The position numbers and the translations under genes were made by a program. From the NCBI GenBank assembly GCA_003054665.1, contig QAYY01000003.1:1-64000 (forward strand): a stretch of 64,000 nt of DNA. The letters are read 5' to 3'. Shown here one piece after another: positions 62,937-64,000 of this stretch. This DNA comes from Opitutaceae bacterium EW11. Its GTDB lineage: Bacteria; Verrucomicrobiota; Verrucomicrobiia; Opitutales; Opitutaceae. Under the pieces are notes generated by a model, which saw only the letters and a list, made by a program, of their open reading frames with translations, was not told the DNA's origin and ran no database searches. Positions within the stretch are counted from its first letter, which is position 1. Each line of letters begins with the position of its first letter.

Positions 62937-63590
62937 ATGCAATCCAGGAAACTATTCCACGCGCTCTCCGCGATCGCCGCCCTGGCGTTCGCCACGGTAG
63001 CCAGCGCCCAACTACAATACCGCGTCACCGTCGACACCAGTTCGCTGGTGGCGAATCCCAACGGCCCGTTCTCGCTGGATTTCCAGTTGAACGACGGATC
63101 GGCCGTGGGCGACGGCAACAATTCCGCCACGCTGGGCAATTTCCAGTTCGGCGGAGGCAGCGGTTGGGGGGCGATCGGCACCTACGGCGGCGCGGCCGGG
63201 AGCTTCGCGTCCGGCATCACGTTGTCGGATACGGATCCGCTGTTGAACGAGTTCTACCAGGGCTTTGTCCCCGGGAATTCGCTCTCCTTCGACCTGACGT
63301 TGACGAGCAACGCGGAATTGGGCGATACGCCCGACATCTTCAGCTTCGCCATTCTCGACGGCGCTCTGATGAATCTCCCGACGCTCTCGTTCGGCTCCGA
63401 TCAGTTCGTCGAGATCAACCTTGGCGACGCTTCGCCCGCGGTCGCGACGTTTACCAGCGTGGATGGGCTGATCACCGTCACGGCTTCCGCCGTTCCGGAG
63501 CCCTCGACCTACGGTCTGCTGGCTGCCGGCCTGATGGCCCTGGCGATCGTCGGTCGGCGAGTTCGAAACGGGCAGCGCGCCCGTTCCTGA
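62937..63590 (+). CDS. PEP-CTERM sorting-domain protein
   Basis: 217 residues: signal peptide (LSAIAALAFATVASAQ), a beta-rich body of about 165 residues with no recognised enzyme motif, and a C-terminal sorting signal VPEPSTYGLLAAGLMALAIV followed by GRRVRN. In such proteins exosortase recognises the PEP motif, and the product is usually surface- or matrix-bound. It lies 43 bp after the GH5 gene and before a terminator, so the two are probably co-transcribed. Body motifs such as NFQFGGGSGWGAIGTYGG resemble other NF038129-like PEP-CTERM proteins only in general character. Confidence 0.9.
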   Translation: MQSRKLFHALSAIAALAFATVASAQLQYRVTVDTSSLVANPNGPFSLDFQLNDGSAVGDGNNSATLGNFQFGGGSGWGAIGTYGGAAGSFASGITLSDTDPLLNEFYQGFVPGNSLSFDLTLTSNAELGDTPDIFSFAILDGALMNLPTLSFGSDQFVEINLGDASPAVATFTSVDGLITVTASAVPEPSTYGLLAAGLMALAIVGRRVRNGQRARS

Positions 63591-63620
63591 GCGCAGGCCC
63601 AAGGCTTAGCTTCTGATTCC

Positions 63621-63651
63621 GCGGCGGTCTTCAAGGCCGCCGCTTTTTTTT
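63621..63651 (+). terminator. Rho-independent terminator after GH5 and the PEP-CTERM gene
   Basis: GCGGCGGTCT (63621-63630) pairs with AGGCCGCCGC (63634-63643), including one G-U pair, followed by eight Ts. It is 30 bp past the PEP-CTERM gene stop. Confidence 0.92.
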
Positions 63652-63969
63652 GTGCGGAAAGGGAGGCGGCGCGACGCGCCTCATTGCCAATTAGGATACG
63701 AGCTGAGAGCCGGCGGGGGGCCCCGTGCGCTCCGGCGATTCATATCCGGTCGCATGATTTCGGGACAGCCAAGCAGCGGGCCTCCTGGTATGCTCTTCGT
63801 TCCTCTTCGACAGGCGTACGATGGCTATCCGCATCGCGGCGCTTTCGAGCGGGTTTTTCATGCCCCGTACGCACAACCTCCGAAGGGATCGCCTGCCGAC
63901 GGCGGTTTCTAGGTGGTTTTGGCATCTTCCCGGGGCGGTAGTGGAACTCTGATTACGACCTACGAAACG
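63652..63969. other. Intergenic region at the right edge
   Basis: About 320 bp with no supported gene. It follows a terminator and precedes an ATG at 63970, so it is probably the promoter region of the next gene. A 44-codon frame (63822-63956) has no recognisable features. Confidence 0.5.
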
Positions 63970-64000
63970 ATGAAGACTATCCCGTTGTTTTGGGCGCCGT
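63970..64000 (+). CDS. Possible start of a gene cut by the window edge
   Basis: An ATG at 63970 opens MKTIPLFWAP and runs off the edge. Lys at position 2 followed by hydrophobic residues could be the beginning of a signal peptide. Ten codons are too few to identify anything. Confidence 0.25.
   Translation, partial: MKTIPLFWAP

Noticed and set aside
41352-63822. Shared TACGATGG before the receptor and before the ATG at 63970
   Set aside because: An 8-bp match without flanking similarity or consistent distance to the start codons is not convincing.
63822-63956. A 44-codon frame near the right edge
   Set aside because: No ribosome site, no recognisable sequence, and it lies in a probable promoter region.

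Overview
The window reads as chromosomal DNA of an Opitutaceae-type verrucomicrobium. It is GC-rich. It carries a SusC-like TonB-dependent receptor whose mature N-terminus has the VVVLSPFEVSA sequence typical of Opitutales receptors, a PEP-CTERM protein, a PadR plus ADOP-type permease pair, ASPIC/UnbV repeat proteins, and many secreted glycoside hydrolases (GH). No rRNA, tRNA, CRISPR array or insertion sequence was seen. Family calls come from motifs read by eye; no database search was run.

Layout. (1) 1-3.6 kb: the 5' end of a secreted GH29 alpha-L-fucosidase running off the left edge, then a PadR regulator and its ADOP-type permease, with a near-perfect palindrome before padR. (2) 3.7-10.6 kb, minus strand: a compact chemotaxis operon cheY-cheA-cheW-mcp-cheB-cheR. 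Its soluble receptor contains two almost identical cysteine-rich PAS modules. (3) 11.2-12.3 kb: an HxlR regulator and an FMN azoreductase, both apparently leaderless. (4) 12.4-22.3 kb: sodium/solute symporter, mannosylfructose- or sucrose-phosphate synthase and its phosphatase, a GH43 enzyme, a KimA-like K+ transporter and a CPA1 Na+/H+ antiporter. This looks like a solute and osmotic-balance region. (5) 22.5-30.9 kb, minus strand: an AraC-type XylR followed by GH43, CE6-like esterase, type-B carboxylesterase and GH3, a likely xylan operon. (6) 31.3-35.0 kb: a beta-propeller sensor kinase and NarL-type response regulator. (7) 35.1-45.2 kb: an ASPIC/UnbV giant translationally coupled to a GT-C-like membrane protein, divergent from the TonB receptor. 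(8) 45.5-63.6 kb: GH62, GH51, GH43, GH51, GH95, a LacI regulator, GH2, a modular GH5 and a PEP-CTERM protein.

Taken together, regions 5-8 plus the GH29 and GH43 outliers form a hemicellulose island. GH62, GH51 and GH43 remove arabinose; GH43 and GH3 split xylosides; esterases remove acyl groups; GH95, GH29 and GH2 remove fucose and galactose; GH5 cuts the backbone. This matches arabinoxylan and fucosylated xyloglucan. One SusC-like receptor is present and no SusD-like gene. Regulation appears layered: XylR, a two-component pair, LacI, and several candidate operators listed below.

Main unexpected observations: orphan C-terminal tails of lost TonB receptors sitting just before terminators; a 16-bp element shared by the symporter and the disaccharide synthase; three copies of an 8-mer in the receptor promoter region; the coupled ASPIC/GT-C pair; and the duplicated Cys-rich PAS sensor.
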